A DNA stretch of 64,000 nt from NCBI GenBank assembly GCA_903863935.1, contig CAIPDV010000026.1, forward strand, positions 25,515 through 89,514. Reading direction: 5' to 3'. The position numbers and the translations under genes are program-made. This document shows, in pieces, positions 1-9,859 of the stretch. Origin of the DNA: an uncultured Bacteroidota bacterium (lineage in GTDB: Bacteria; Bacteroidota; Bacteroidia; JABEUT01). Numbering within the stretch: the first letter of the stretch is position 1; every line of letters starts with the position of its first letter. The notes below the pieces were generated by a model that had not been told where the DNA came from, made no database searches, and saw nothing but the letters and a program-made list of their open reading frames with translations.

Positions 1-339
1 GGAAAGTTCAGTTTCGCTTGAAATCAGGCGTTGTGAAAGTTGGAGATTTGACATTTCGAGAGAGAAAATTGCAACTGGATTCCCAAAATCAACAGCGGCA
101 TTGCGAGCGAGCGTTATAGCAAGAGCTGTTTTTCCCATACTTGGGCGTCCAGCTAGTATAATAAAGTCCGAGGCTTGCCATCCTGAAGTAAGTCTGTCCA
201 GAAATACGAAGCTACTTGGTACACCGGTCAACCCGTTACCAATGTTCCTCGCATCCTCCATATGTTTAACAGCATTATGTATTAAACTTCCTGCAATTGC
301 AAAATTTCCTTTGCTGGTTTTTTCATTTTTATTTTGCAT
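1..339 (-). CDS. DnaB-like helicase paralog lacking the N-terminal domain (partial, runs off left edge)
   Basis: Reverse-strand reading from ATG at 339 gives MQNKNEKTSKGNFAIAGSLIHNAVKHMEDARNIGNGLTGVPSSFVFLDRLTSGWQASDFIILAGRPSMGKTALAITLARNAAVDFGNPVAIFSLEMSNLQLSQRLISSETELS, closely matching the Walker A region of the adjacent dnaB; not in the ORF track because it is truncated by the window edge. Confidence 0.85.
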   Translation of the reverse strand, partial: MQNKNEKTSKGNFAIAGSLIHNAVKHMEDARNIGNGLTGVPSSFVFLDRLTSGWQASDFIILAGRPSMGKTALAITLARNAAVDFGNPVAIFSLEMSNLQLSQRLISSETELS

Positions 340-365
340 ACGAACAAGTATTTAAAAGTGATTTA

Positions 366-1844
366 TCAAAACGGACCTTCTTCTTCTATATCATTCATTT
401 TTGACCCCCGGGTAATCGTTTTCGGTTCGTCTACTTCATAATTATGATAGTCGCTCAAAGAAGGTTCGTCCACAAATTTAGCAAATTCTTTCTGGAATCG
501 TAATTGAACACTATCTAAAGCTCCATTTCTATGCTTTGCAATGATAATTTCTGCAGTGCCGGGAATATTTTCAGGGTCCTGCATATCGTAGTAGTCTTCA
601 CGATAAACGAATAGTACCATATCGGCATCCTGCTCTATAGCTCCCGATTCACGAAGGTCGGACAACTGTGGGCGTTTTGCACCTCCGCGTTGCTCAACCG
701 CACGACTTAACTGGGAAAGTGCAATGATGGGAATATTTAATTCTTTAGCCAAACTTTTCAATGCCCTTGATATCATACTTATTTCCTGTTCGCGGTTACC
801 ACGCATGTTATCGCTACCGCTGGTCATCAATTGAAGATAGTCGATAACTATCATCTTGATATCATGATTTTCTTTCAAACGGCGGGCCTTTGCACGTAAC
901 TCAAAAACAGAAAGTGCCGCCGTATCGTCAATATAAATAGGTGCATCGGAGAGTTTTGCAACTTTGGATGTGAGCTGCTCAAATTCGTAATCTGCCAATT
1001 CTCCTTTTCTCAATTTACTTAATGACAGTTCTGTTTCACTCGATATCAAACGTTGTGCTAACTGTAAGTTTGACATTTCAAGTGAGAACACTGCCACTGC
1101 TGCTCCATGGTCAATGGCTGCATTACGGGCTAAAGTGATTGCTAAAGCCGTTTTACCCATACTCGGACGGGCAGCCAGAATAATAAGGTCGGATGGCTGC
1201 CAACCTGAAGTGAGCCTGTCTAAATTAGTGAAACTGCTGGGAACACCTGTAAGACCGGTACCTCTGTTCCGTGCAGCTTCAACCTGCTTAATTGCATCAT
1301 GGATCAAACTTCCTGCCTTGGCAGGGTCTTTCTTGATGTTCTGGTCGGCAATTGCAAAAAGATTTTTCTCCACTTCATCCAGGAGTACGAACACATCCAT
1401 ACTGTCGTCATAGGAACTTTCAATGGTTTCCGATGAAAAGCGTATCAGCTCACGCTGAATGAATTTTTGAAGAACAATACGGGCATGGTATTCAATATTG
1501 GCTGATGATGCTATTTTACTGGTGAGTTGCGATATATAGTAAGCACCACCAACTGATTCCAGTTCGCTGTTTTTGCGCAATTCATTGGTTACTGTAAGTA
1601 TATCGATTGCTTCAGAGCGTTCAAACAGATGGCGTATAGCTGCAAATATTTTTTTGTTGGCATCTTTATAAAATGCGTCTTCACGCAGGATATCAATAAC
1701 ACTTGTAAGGGCTTCCTTTTCCAGCATAAGTGCACCCAGCACGGCTTCTTCCAGTTCAACAGCTTGCGGGGGCATCTTGCCCATTTCCAATTCCACAAAG
1801 TTGAGGGCTGTGTTCTTTTTATTATATTGTTTCTTATTATTCAT
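366..1844 (-). CDS. dnaB: Replicative DNA helicase DnaB
   Basis: N-terminal domain PPQAVELEEAVLGALMLE, Walker A ARPSMGKTA, DnaB motifs IVIDYLQLM and LSQLSRAVEQR, SDLRESGAIEQDAD. Confidence 0.97.
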   Translation of the reverse strand: MNNKKQYNKKNTALNFVELEMGKMPPQAVELEEAVLGALMLEKEALTSVIDILREDAFYKDANKKIFAAIRHLFERSEAIDILTVTNELRKNSELESVGGAYYISQLTSKIASSANIEYHARIVLQKFIQRELIRFSSETIESSYDDSMDVFVLLDEVEKNLFAIADQNIKKDPAKAGSLIHDAIKQVEAARNRGTGLTGVPSSFTNLDRLTSGWQPSDLIILAARPSMGKTALAITLARNAAIDHGAAVAVFSLEMSNLQLAQRLISSETELSLSKLRKGELADYEFEQLTSKVAKLSDAPIYIDDTAALSVFELRAKARRLKENHDIKMIVIDYLQLMTSGSDNMRGNREQEISMISRALKSLAKELNIPIIALSQLSRAVEQRGGAKRPQLSDLRESGAIEQDADMVLFVYREDYYDMQDPENIPGTAEIIIAKHRNGALDSVQLRFQKEFAKFVDEPSLSDYHNYEVDEPKTITRGSKMNDIEEEGPF

Positions 1845-1999
1845 TTTAGCTAAAACAAATTACATTTTTTTCTTTTGGGGAACCAAAAATATAAAAATAC
1901 AAATGCGGTCAGGGTCAGAACTTATGAACAATGCCTAAACGCGCTATAAATAAATGGTTTATATTTCCCTCGTAAACCTTTTTTTTGTAAATTTACACA

Positions 2000-3307
2000 A
2001 TGGAAAGGAAAGCGGCAATTCTTTTTTTATTTCTTTTTTCCGGATTATATTCCTGTAAGAAGGATTCTCCCGCAGGTTATCCTACTCTTACCCTGAACTC
2101 ACCCTATAATCTTGAATATTTTAATGTCCCCGGCACTATTCATGTTACAGGTCATGCGAGCGATTTCAGGTCGTTAACGTCTATTACCATTAGCCTTACA
2201 AACAGCCAAAGTATACCTGTGGAACAAACAGTGTCGCTTACTATAACTTCCAATAACATGGATTTTTCATGTAATTATTCCCTTAGTGATGTTCACCTTT
2301 CAAGCGGACAATACTATATTACTATTAAAGCATTTAATGGCACAAACACTACCAGTGCGTTTCAGAAAATTTATATTGATGCCTTACCAACACGGAGGAC
2401 GGCTATTTATGCTATTACACGCAATAGTGCTGGGGTTCATGCCTGGGGTATCGATTCTTCATTTAAGGTTTCCCCTTCATTGAGTTATACTGTTCCAGGT
2501 GATTATTCTTCATCTGATATTGATTGCTATTACCAGCAGCTATATACAGCGGGAAAAGACTCGGGCAATGTGAATGTGTATTCTGTGCCGGATGTAACTC
2601 CTTACTGGAGTTTACCTGCAACTATTGGATCGTCTCCATTCTTTACAAATGTTTATTGTAATGTCGATAATGAGTTTGTTTCCTATTACCTGGGCTATAT
2701 TAAGTGCTACAATCACCGGGGCGTGTTACAATCTGTTTATAACAGCCTGTTCGGGTATTACCCAATCAAAACATTTTTGTGGAGTGGATGGCTTTTCGCC
2801 GAACAAAAGGATATTTCCTCATCACAGGAATATCTGCTGAGTTACTATGCCTCAACCACAGCTTCTTATCAGCAAGCATTGTTGGCAGGCCCTATGGTGG
2901 CTATGTATGGATATGATAATAATGATCTTTTCGTTTTTGGAAATACTGCCTCAAGTGGTGCATACATGCAACTTTACAATATTAATACCAATCTCTTTTT
3001 CTCACCTGTTTCTTTAAGTGCTTACGGACAATTATTATCGGTGGCGCAGGTAAATGAAAATACATATTTACTGAGCTTTAATAATGGAACGATATACCAA
3101 TACACATACAACCCAAATAGTATTGTACCATATATCGGTGGCACCATTGCTTCAAATGTGAGGTATGACAGCATAAATAACCAGGTGGTCACTTCGGCCG
3201 GAAATACGGTGAATGCTTATAACTATGGAATCAGTAACGCCACGCTTGTTAACTCAGTTATTTTAGCCGATAGTATTCGGGATATAAGGGTGCTTTATAA
3301 TAAGTAA
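2000..3307 (+). CDS. Putative lipoprotein with Ig-like/beta-rich extracellular region
   Basis: Signal peptide and lipobox-like LFSGLYSCKK at N-terminus; 435 aa ORF with no recognised catalytic motif. Confidence 0.7.
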   Translation: MERKAAILFLFLFSGLYSCKKDSPAGYPTLTLNSPYNLEYFNVPGTIHVTGHASDFRSLTSITISLTNSQSIPVEQTVSLTITSNNMDFSCNYSLSDVHLSSGQYYITIKAFNGTNTTSAFQKIYIDALPTRRTAIYAITRNSAGVHAWGIDSSFKVSPSLSYTVPGDYSSSDIDCYYQQLYTAGKDSGNVNVYSVPDVTPYWSLPATIGSSPFFTNVYCNVDNEFVSYYLGYIKCYNHRGVLQSVYNSLFGYYPIKTFLWSGWLFAEQKDISSSQEYLLSYYASTTASYQQALLAGPMVAMYGYDNNDLFVFGNTASSGAYMQLYNINTNLFFSPVSLSAYGQLLSVAQVNENTYLLSFNNGTIYQYTYNPNSIVPYIGGTIASNVRYDSINNQVVTSAGNTVNAYNYGISNATLVNSVILADSIRDIRVLYNK

Positions 3308-3321
3308 AACGAAATATTTAT

Positions 3322-4452
3322 CTACGCCGATTTTTTCCGCTGAGGGAAATAATTATGAATCTTTATTGAAACACTCATAAATAATATTTTGGTGTGAGCG
3401 TTACGTTCAATGGCGTAGTACGCACTATTGAGTTCTTCTGCAATCTGTGCACCGTTCTCATAACTAATAAAAGGCGAAAACTTATTCAGGAAGTCCTGAT
3501 CGATGGGATTAATTCCGGTGGGATAATTTAATCCGAGCAAAATACTCTGGCGAATTGTTTTGATGGCAAAACCAATAAATTGTTTTTGCTTTTCCCTTCC
3601 GATAGATGCCACTTCGTTGATCCATTCAGAAAGTTTCAAACCATCCATGTTCAGGCAAACCCGCATCCAGGCTTGAAAACGCTGCATATTAAACTCGGCA
3701 TCCACCTCGCCTTTCACCATCATTTGTGCAAGTCGGTAGTTACCTTCAGAGGCTTTGGCAATTGCAGATGCAATCTCAGGTGCAAGACCATGCTGTTGAA
3801 TTATGGCATCCGCAATTTCATTTTCAGCGCATCGTAAAACCTTTGTCAGTTGCGTACGCGAGAGTATAGTGGCAAGCATCTGGCTGCTTTCCGAAACCAG
3901 AATAAAAAGAGTTTTATCCGGCGGTTCTTCCAACAATTTCAATAATTTGTTTGCCGTTTGGTTGTTCATTCTTTCTGGCATCCAGATGATCATGGTTTTG
4001 TAATTGCCTTCCATAGCCATCAGGCTCATTTTATGTAAAATGTCTTTGCTTTCTTCAACTGCTATTGTGGGTTGCTTGTTTTCGGCCCCAATAAAATCCA
4101 TCCAGTCGGCAAGTGAAAAATAGGGGTCGTTCAGGAAGGCTTCTGTCCATTCGCGAAACAGATCGGAACTCTTCTCAACACCTTTTTCTTTTGATAATGC
4201 AACCGGGTAAACAAAATGTACATCGGGATGGGAAAGCCTACCAATACGGTGGCACTGGCTGCATTTTCCGCAGGAATCATTTTCACCTTTATCGGCGCAA
4301 AATAAATATTGAATATACGCTAAAGCAAGTGGCAATGCACCGCTGCCTTCTGCACCCAGAAACATTTGTGCATGGCTTATCCTGCCATCGTTAATGCTTT
4401 TTATCATGGACTGCTTCAATGCTCCATGTCCTACTATATCCTTAAATTGCAT
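3322..4452 (-). CDS. holB: DNA polymerase III delta' subunit
   Basis: Clamp-loader features: HAQMFLGAEGSGALPLALAYIQYLFC, Cys cluster CGKCSQCHRIGRLSHPDVH, KLLKLLEEPPDKTLFILVSE, ILSRTQ. Confidence 0.88.
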   Translation of the reverse strand: MQFKDIVGHGALKQSMIKSINDGRISHAQMFLGAEGSGALPLALAYIQYLFCADKGENDSCGKCSQCHRIGRLSHPDVHFVYPVALSKEKGVEKSSDLFREWTEAFLNDPYFSLADWMDFIGAENKQPTIAVEESKDILHKMSLMAMEGNYKTMIIWMPERMNNQTANKLLKLLEEPPDKTLFILVSESSQMLATILSRTQLTKVLRCAENEIADAIIQQHGLAPEIASAIAKASEGNYRLAQMMVKGEVDAEFNMQRFQAWMRVCLNMDGLKLSEWINEVASIGREKQKQFIGFAIKTIRQSILLGLNYPTGINPIDQDFLNKFSPFISYENGAQIAEELNSAYYAIERNAHTKILFMSVSIKIHNYFPQRKKSA

Positions 4453-4462
4453 GAAGGCGAAT

Positions 4463-5683
4463 CTAATTATTTTCGTCCAAATGCAGTGTGTGACCCATTT
4501 TATCCCGTTTCGTTTGCAGGTAAAAATGGTTATGCGGATTAGATGCTATTTCCAATGGAATATTTTCCACTATTTCCAATCCATAACCTAACAAACCAAC
4601 CCGCTTTTTCGGATTATTGGTCATAAGTTTGAGTTTGGTTACATTTAAGTCGCGGAGGATTTGTGCACCTACTCCATAATCCCGTTCATCGGGTTTAAAA
4701 CCTAATTCAATATTTGCTTCTACGGTATCTCTTCCTTCTTCCTGCAATTTATATGCACGGAGCTTATTTAGCAAACCTATTCCTCTACCTTCCTGATTAA
4801 TATAAACAACCACGCCTTTACCTTCTTTTTCTATCATCTCCATGGCTTTGTGCAGTTGTGAGCCACAATCGCACCGCAACGAACCAAAGATATCTCCGGT
4901 AACACAGGATGAGTGCATACGAACGGGAACTGATTCACCTTTTTTCCAGGTGCCTTTTACCAATGCAATATGTTCCTGGTCGTTGGTAGTTTGGCGGTAT
5001 GCAATGAGTTTGAAGGTTCCCCACTTGGTAGGCATCTTCACTTCAATATCACGGGTGATGATGGTTTCCTTGTTCAATCGATATTCAATCAGATCTTTTA
5101 TCGAAATTACTTTCATGTCGAACTTTTTGGCAATCTCCAAAAGTTGCGGAAGCCTTGCCATTGAACCATCTTCATTCATCACCTCAATCAATGCACCTAT
5201 AGGCTCAAATCCGGCGAGCCTTGCCAAATCAATAGCAGCTTCAGTATGTCCTGCTCTGCGCAGTACTCCACCTTTTACAGCCCTGAGCGGGAAAATATGT
5301 CCGGGGCGGCCGAAGTCCGATGCTTTTGTAGATATTTTAGAAAGTGCTTGAATAGTTTTTGCCCTATCATGTGCTGATACACCTGTAGTGCAGCCATGCC
5401 CAAGTAAATCTACAGTAACCGTAAAAGGGGTTTGATGTAATGATGTGTTTTGAGTTACCATCATTTCCAATCCCAGTTCGCGGCAACGGTCTTCCTCTAC
5501 TGGCGCACAAAGTAAACCACGGCCATACTGGGTCATGAAATTTACCATTTCAGGTGTTACATTTCGGGCAGCAGTAATAAAATCCCCTTCATTTTCGCGG
5601 TCTTCATCATCTACTACAATAACTAATTTGCCCTTCTTAATATCATCAATAGCACTTTCTATATCGGACAATTGTCTTTCCAT
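4463..5683 (-). CDS. ribBA: Bifunctional 3,4-dihydroxy-2-butanone-4-phosphate synthase / GTP cyclohydrolase II
   Basis: DHBP synthase motif [14 protein letters not shown] and GCH II motifs [40 protein letters not shown]. Confidence 0.96.
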   Translation of the reverse strand: MERQLSDIESAIDDIKKGKLVIVVDDEDRENEGDFITAARNVTPEMVNFMTQYGRGLLCAPVEEDRCRELGLEMMVTQNTSLHQTPFTVTVDLLGHGCTTGVSAHDRAKTIQALSKISTKASDFGRPGHIFPLRAVKGGVLRRAGHTEAAIDLARLAGFEPIGALIEVMNEDGSMARLPQLLEIAKKFDMKVISIKDLIEYRLNKETIITRDIEVKMPTKWGTFKLIAYRQTTNDQEHIALVKGTWKKGESVPVRMHSSCVTGDIFGSLRCDCGSQLHKAMEMIEKEGKGVVVYINQEGRGIGLLNKLRAYKLQEEGRDTVEANIELGFKPDERDYGVGAQILRDLNVTKLKLMTNNPKKRVGLLGYGLEIVENIPLEIASNPHNHFYLQTKRDKMGHTLHLDENN

Positions 5684-5692
5684 ATGGAATAA

Positions 5693-6232
5693 TTAAACAG
5701 TTAATTCAGATTTTGATTTATAGATTGGCACATTGGAACAAGCCTCACCATACATAATGCTTTTCGCAAATGGTTTGAGCAAAGTAACAGCATCGGAGAA
5801 AGCCGAAACAGGTAACTCTTTATCTCCGCATCCGCGAATCATCACACGTTTGTCTTTGTAATTTTCCGGATGCAATTTTTCTTTTAGTGATTCACTGAAA
5901 ATAATTGCTTCCAGCGTGTCCCTGTTTCCCGAAACTACCTTTTTTGCATAGGGTTGTAGTTCCGAAGCTAGAAGCATATAGGTCCATTGCGGAATAATAG
6001 CATCAGCCGTGGAAGTAATAGCCACATACTTATTTTTATACTTTGTCCAGTCCTCATTTTTCAAAAAAGTCCTGAAATCTTTTTCACGCAGAATAAGCCC
6101 TTCAAAAAGATGCTCTTTAAGGTCAATAATAACCCGTTCGCCTTCGGGGTAAAAATCACCGAGGTTAAGCGGCTCAAGGCTGCTGTTGGCTACTTTATTC
6201 TTAATTTCTTCCGTTTCGTTTTCCATGTTCAA
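5693..6232 (-). CDS. DUF2480 family protein
   Basis: Characteristic [37 protein letters not shown]. Confidence 0.75.
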   Translation of the reverse strand: MNMENETEEIKNKVANSSLEPLNLGDFYPEGERVIIDLKEHLFEGLILREKDFRTFLKNEDWTKYKNKYVAITSTADAIIPQWTYMLLASELQPYAKKVVSGNRDTLEAIIFSESLKEKLHPENYKDKRVMIRGCGDKELPVSAFSDAVTLLKPFAKSIMYGEACSNVPIYKSKSELTV

Positions 6233-6355
6233 TTTTGCTGCGCAAAGATAGGCAAAATAGAGATAAGAGATAAGATATAAGTGATGAGTGTGTTATGCGG
6301 TTTTTGCTTATCTCTTATCACTCAACACTTATCACTATTTTCTTACATTTGCCGT

Positions 6356-7597
6356 ATGATTACACCAAACGCAGTAACGGAGCGCTTTTTGCGCTATGTA
6401 AAGATTGACACCCAATCGGATCCCGAATCACCTACTATTCCATCAACGGAAAAGCAGAAGAACCTGGCAAAAGTTTTGGTGGAAGAACTAAAAGCAATTG
6501 GCATTAAAGATGCCGAATTGGACGAATATGGCTACATCTATGCCACTATTCCATCTACTACGGATAAGAATGTGCCGGTGCTTTGCTTTTGCTCGCACAT
6601 GGATACTTCGCCTGATTGCACGGGGGCGAATGTGAACCCCATCATTCATAAAAATTATCAGGGAGGAAATATTCAATTGCCGAATGATAAAACGCAAGTG
6701 CTGACTCCTGCAGCTCATCCCGATTTATTGAATCAAATTGGAAATGATATTGTAACTACGGATGGAACTACCCTGCTGGGAGCTGATAATAAAGCAGGAC
6801 TTGCAGAAATTATGGCTGCCGCAGAATATTTAATGAGCCACCCGGAAGTAAAACACGGAACCATTCGAATATTATTTACACCTGATGAAGAAATTGGAAG
6901 AGGAGTAGATAAAGTAGATATGAAAAAGCTTGGCGCACAATTTGGTTACACGATGGATGGAGAATCACTCGGACATATTGAAGCGGAGAATTTTTCAGCC
7001 GATGCAGTAACAATTGCTATTACAGGTGTTAGCGTTCATCCCGGATTTGCCAAAGGAAAAATGGAAAGCGCCATTAAAATAGTATCTGAAATAGTGACTC
7101 AATTACCAAAAGATACTTGCTCTCCCGAATCTACACAAGATATGGAAGGCTTTGTGCATCCTACCTCCATCAGTGGTAGTTTGGAACAAGCTACACTCAA
7201 GTTTATTATTCGTGATTTTGTTACCGAAGGCTTGAAAGGAAAAGAGGATATGCTAAGAGAAATCACGGAGAAGGTTTTGAAAAATTATCCCAATTCTACA
7301 TACATGTTTAAGGTGACCGAGCAATACCGCAATATGAAAGAGATAATTGACCAGCATCCTCAGGTAATACAATATGCCGAAGAGGCAGTAAAGCGTTCGG
7401 GTATTAACGCGCACATGCAAAGCATACGTGGAGGAACAGATGGCTCAAGGCTTTCATTCATGGGAATGCCATGCCCGAATATTTTTGCAGGAGAGCATGC
7501 TTTCCACGGCAAACAGGAATGGGTAAGTGTGCAGGATATGCAAAAAGCTGCAGAAGTAGTGGTTAATATTTGCAGGGTTTGGGAGGAGAGGAGCTAA
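6356..7597 (+). CDS. pepT: Peptidase T (tripeptide aminopeptidase, M20 family)
   Basis: FCSHMDTSPD, GADNKAGLAEI, FTPDEEIGRG, IRGGTDGSRLSFMGMPCPN motifs. The ORF-track start at 6281 is likely too early; ATG at 6356 gives MITPNAVTERFLRYVKIDTQSDP. Confidence 0.93.
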   Translation: MITPNAVTERFLRYVKIDTQSDPESPTIPSTEKQKNLAKVLVEELKAIGIKDAELDEYGYIYATIPSTTDKNVPVLCFCSHMDTSPDCTGANVNPIIHKNYQGGNIQLPNDKTQVLTPAAHPDLLNQIGNDIVTTDGTTLLGADNKAGLAEIMAAAEYLMSHPEVKHGTIRILFTPDEEIGRGVDKVDMKKLGAQFGYTMDGESLGHIEAENFSADAVTIAITGVSVHPGFAKGKMESAIKIVSEIVTQLPKDTCSPESTQDMEGFVHPTSISGSLEQATLKFIIRDFVTEGLKGKEDMLREITEKVLKNYPNSTYMFKVTEQYRNMKEIIDQHPQVIQYAEEAVKRSGINAHMQSIRGGTDGSRLSFMGMPCPNIFAGEHAFHGKQEWVSVQDMQKAAEVVVNICRVWEERS

Positions 7598-7615
7598 TTT
7601 TATAAATATACCATT

Positions 7616-8173
7616 ATGTTACCAACACCAGAGCAAATATCTCAAGTAAAAGCAATATTACAATCAGCTTTCCGGCAACTTGTTTTAAACGATAAAGAAA
7701 TATTTAGTACAGACCTGAAACAGGAACCAATAGTTTCTAATATAGAACAGGATTTAAATAGGAAACTTCATGAAATAACCATCAATCATCGCCTTGCATA
7801 TTACATAGAAAATATCATCAAAGAAATAGCAGAGTTAAAAGAATACAATGTAGATATTGAATATAATAGATTTTATAATGGACGTAAAGAATTAAACATA
7901 GGGGCGCAAGTGATTATTGCAAGACCCGATATTATAATACATTCAAGAACGAATCAGGCTATACATCCACAACACTATCTCGTTATTGAAGCTAAAAAGG
8001 CGGCTATTACTCAAGATGATATAGATAAAATAAAAGGCTTTATTTCTGACAATAATTACAACTATCTTTTTGGATTAACTATTTCATACAATGGAACTGA
8101 AAAAACTATAATTTGTACATTATATTATTTTAATAGGAATGGAATAATATGGGAAAATCTTTCAATTAGTTAG
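7616..8173 (+). CDS. Small PD-(D/E)xK nuclease-fold protein, type I restriction R N-terminal-like
   Basis: IIARPDIIIHSR...HYLVIEAKKA fits the PD...ExK core; 185 aa stand-alone. Confidence 0.55.
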   Translation: MLPTPEQISQVKAILQSAFRQLVLNDKEIFSTDLKQEPIVSNIEQDLNRKLHEITINHRLAYYIENIIKEIAELKEYNVDIEYNRFYNGRKELNIGAQVIIARPDIIIHSRTNQAIHPQHYLVIEAKKAAITQDDIDKIKGFISDNNYNYLFGLTISYNGTEKTIICTLYYFNRNGIIWENLSIS

Positions 8174-8177
8174 CAAA

Positions 8178-9074
8178 ATGTCAAATGTAAGACCAACCTT
8201 AGAGCAATTTGGAATTACGGAATCTGATTTGAAATTTTGCCAAGAGATTGACACGAAAGAAAAAGAGTACAAGAAATCTTTATATACTTTAGGAAATCGG
8301 ATATTCTTCATTTTTCTGATTACTCTTAGTATTATTTCTTTTTGTCTATATGGCTTTAGGAGCGGACTATTTTCTATTTTCTTATTTTTTATACCCTTTT
8401 ATTTTGTGATGATTATTATTTTAAAAATAGGGGAAACGATGATTACCAAATATGTTAGAAGCTTATTTCATCCTGAAATTATTGAAAAGATAAGGTTGAT
8501 GAATGCAATAAAAATCAAGTATGATAAGTATTTAATAGAGGAAAAAGAGTACTTAAGGACCCTTGGCGAAGAGAATAAAACGAGAGAAATTGAAAGAAGA
8601 CGAAAAGAGCAAGAAGAATACCAAGCCAAACTTAATTTACTCAGGTTCAATAGGGAGTACTGGACCAATTTAAGTGGATTGGAATTCGAAGGAGAAGTTG
8701 CTGAATTATTTAAGCGGTGCGGTTTTACTGCGGTGAAGGTTACTCCTCCATCTGGTGATTTTGGTGTTGATATTATAATGAAAAAGGATAATTTAAACTA
8801 TGTTGTCCAATGTAAAAATTGGGCAGATCCAATTCCGCCTTCTGAAGTTATTCAATTATTTGGAGCATTCCATTCGGCAAAAGTAGATAAAGCGATTTTT
8901 GTAGGTTCAGGAGGATTTAGCGCAAATTCTATTCAATGGGCTCGTAACAAGCCTATTGAATTTATTGATAGTGAAAAGCTTATTGAAATGCAAGAAACAA
9001 ATCAATACATTCCCTATACTTCAAATTCTATTTGGAATACCGAAAGGAAAAAGCAATGGAGATTAAAGAAATAA
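8178..9074 (+). CDS. Membrane-anchored Mrr-like restriction endonuclease
   Basis: Two hydrophobic segments, basic/acidic coiled-coil, then LEFEGEVAELFKRCGFTAVKVTPPSGDFGVDIIMKKDNLNYVVQCKNW, the Mrr_cat D...QxK core. Confidence 0.82.
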   Translation: MSNVRPTLEQFGITESDLKFCQEIDTKEKEYKKSLYTLGNRIFFIFLITLSIISFCLYGFRSGLFSIFLFFIPFYFVMIIILKIGETMITKYVRSLFHPEIIEKIRLMNAIKIKYDKYLIEEKEYLRTLGEENKTREIERRRKEQEEYQAKLNLLRFNREYWTNLSGLEFEGEVAELFKRCGFTAVKVTPPSGDFGVDIIMKKDNLNYVVQCKNWADPIPPSEVIQLFGAFHSAKVDKAIFVGSGGFSANSIQWARNKPIEFIDSEKLIEMQETNQYIPYTSNSIWNTERKKQWRLKK

Positions 9075-9085
9075 AGAATAGAGTT

Positions 9086-9415
9086 TTACATAAACCCCAA
9101 CTCCAACTGAGCTACTTCGCTCATCATTTCTTTTTCCCAGGGCGGGTCAAAGGTAAGTTCTATTCTAGCGCTGGTAACACCTTCCAAATCTTTTATCTTT
9201 TGTTCAACCTCTACAGGCAGTGATTCTGCCACAGGGCATGAAGGAGATGTAAGTGTCATAGTAACTACAACATCATTTGTTTCGTTTACGTTCACTTCAT
9301 AAATAAGGCCGAGTTCCCATATATCTACAGGTATTTCAGGGTCATAACAGGTTTTAAGCATGTCAATTACTTTCGTGCTCAATTCCTCGTTTTTACTGTT
9401 GATTACGGCTGCCAT
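9086..9415 (-). CDS. sufT: SUF system FeS assembly protein, MIP18/DUF59 family (SufT-like)
   Basis: LKTCYDPEIPVDIWELGLIYEV...MTLTSPSCPVAESLPVEVEQKI; adjacent to suf genes. Confidence 0.88.
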   Translation of the reverse strand: MAAVINSKNEELSTKVIDMLKTCYDPEIPVDIWELGLIYEVNVNETNDVVVTMTLTSPSCPVAESLPVEVEQKIKDLEGVTSARIELTFDPPWEKEMMSEVAQLELGFM

Positions 9416-9427
9416 TATTCCTAATTC

Positions 9428-9856
9428 CTAATTTTTAATTCCTAATTCCCGATGCGCCAAAGCATCGAGCTTGATTTGTTTTATCATAGCGGTAAGTCCA
9501 TTGGAGCGGGTAGGGGATAGATGTTCATGCAGGCCTATCTTATCTATAAAACGAATATCGGCACTAATTATTTCTTCAGGTGTATGGTCTGAAAAAACCC
9601 TAATTACCAATCCCACCAGGCCTTTTGTAATAATTGCATCGCTGTCTGCCGAATAAATTATTTTACCATCTTTCAATTCTGAATGCAACCACACTTTACT
9701 TTGGCAACCTTTTATTTCATGCGCTTCGTCTTTATATTTCTCATCAATCTTAGGTACAGAATTTCCTATCTCTATAATATGTTCGTATTTCTCCATCCAG
9801 TCGCCAAAGATTTCAAACTCTTCTACAATTTCATTTTCTGTTTCTTCAATTCTCAT
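9428..9856 (-). CDS. sufE: Cysteine desulfuration protein SufE
   Basis: KDEAHEIKGCQSKVWL with the conserved GCQS Cys; in suf operon. Confidence 0.93.
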   Translation of the reverse strand: MRIEETENEIVEEFEIFGDWMEKYEHIIEIGNSVPKIDEKYKDEAHEIKGCQSKVWLHSELKDGKIIYSADSDAIITKGLVGLVIRVFSDHTPEEIISADIRFIDKIGLHEHLSPTRSNGLTAMIKQIKLDALAHRELGIKN

Positions 9857-9859
9857 AAT

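Noticed and set aside
4842-5351. 169 aa + strand ORF
   Set aside because: Antisense to ribBA, whose motifs are unambiguous; no recognisable domain.
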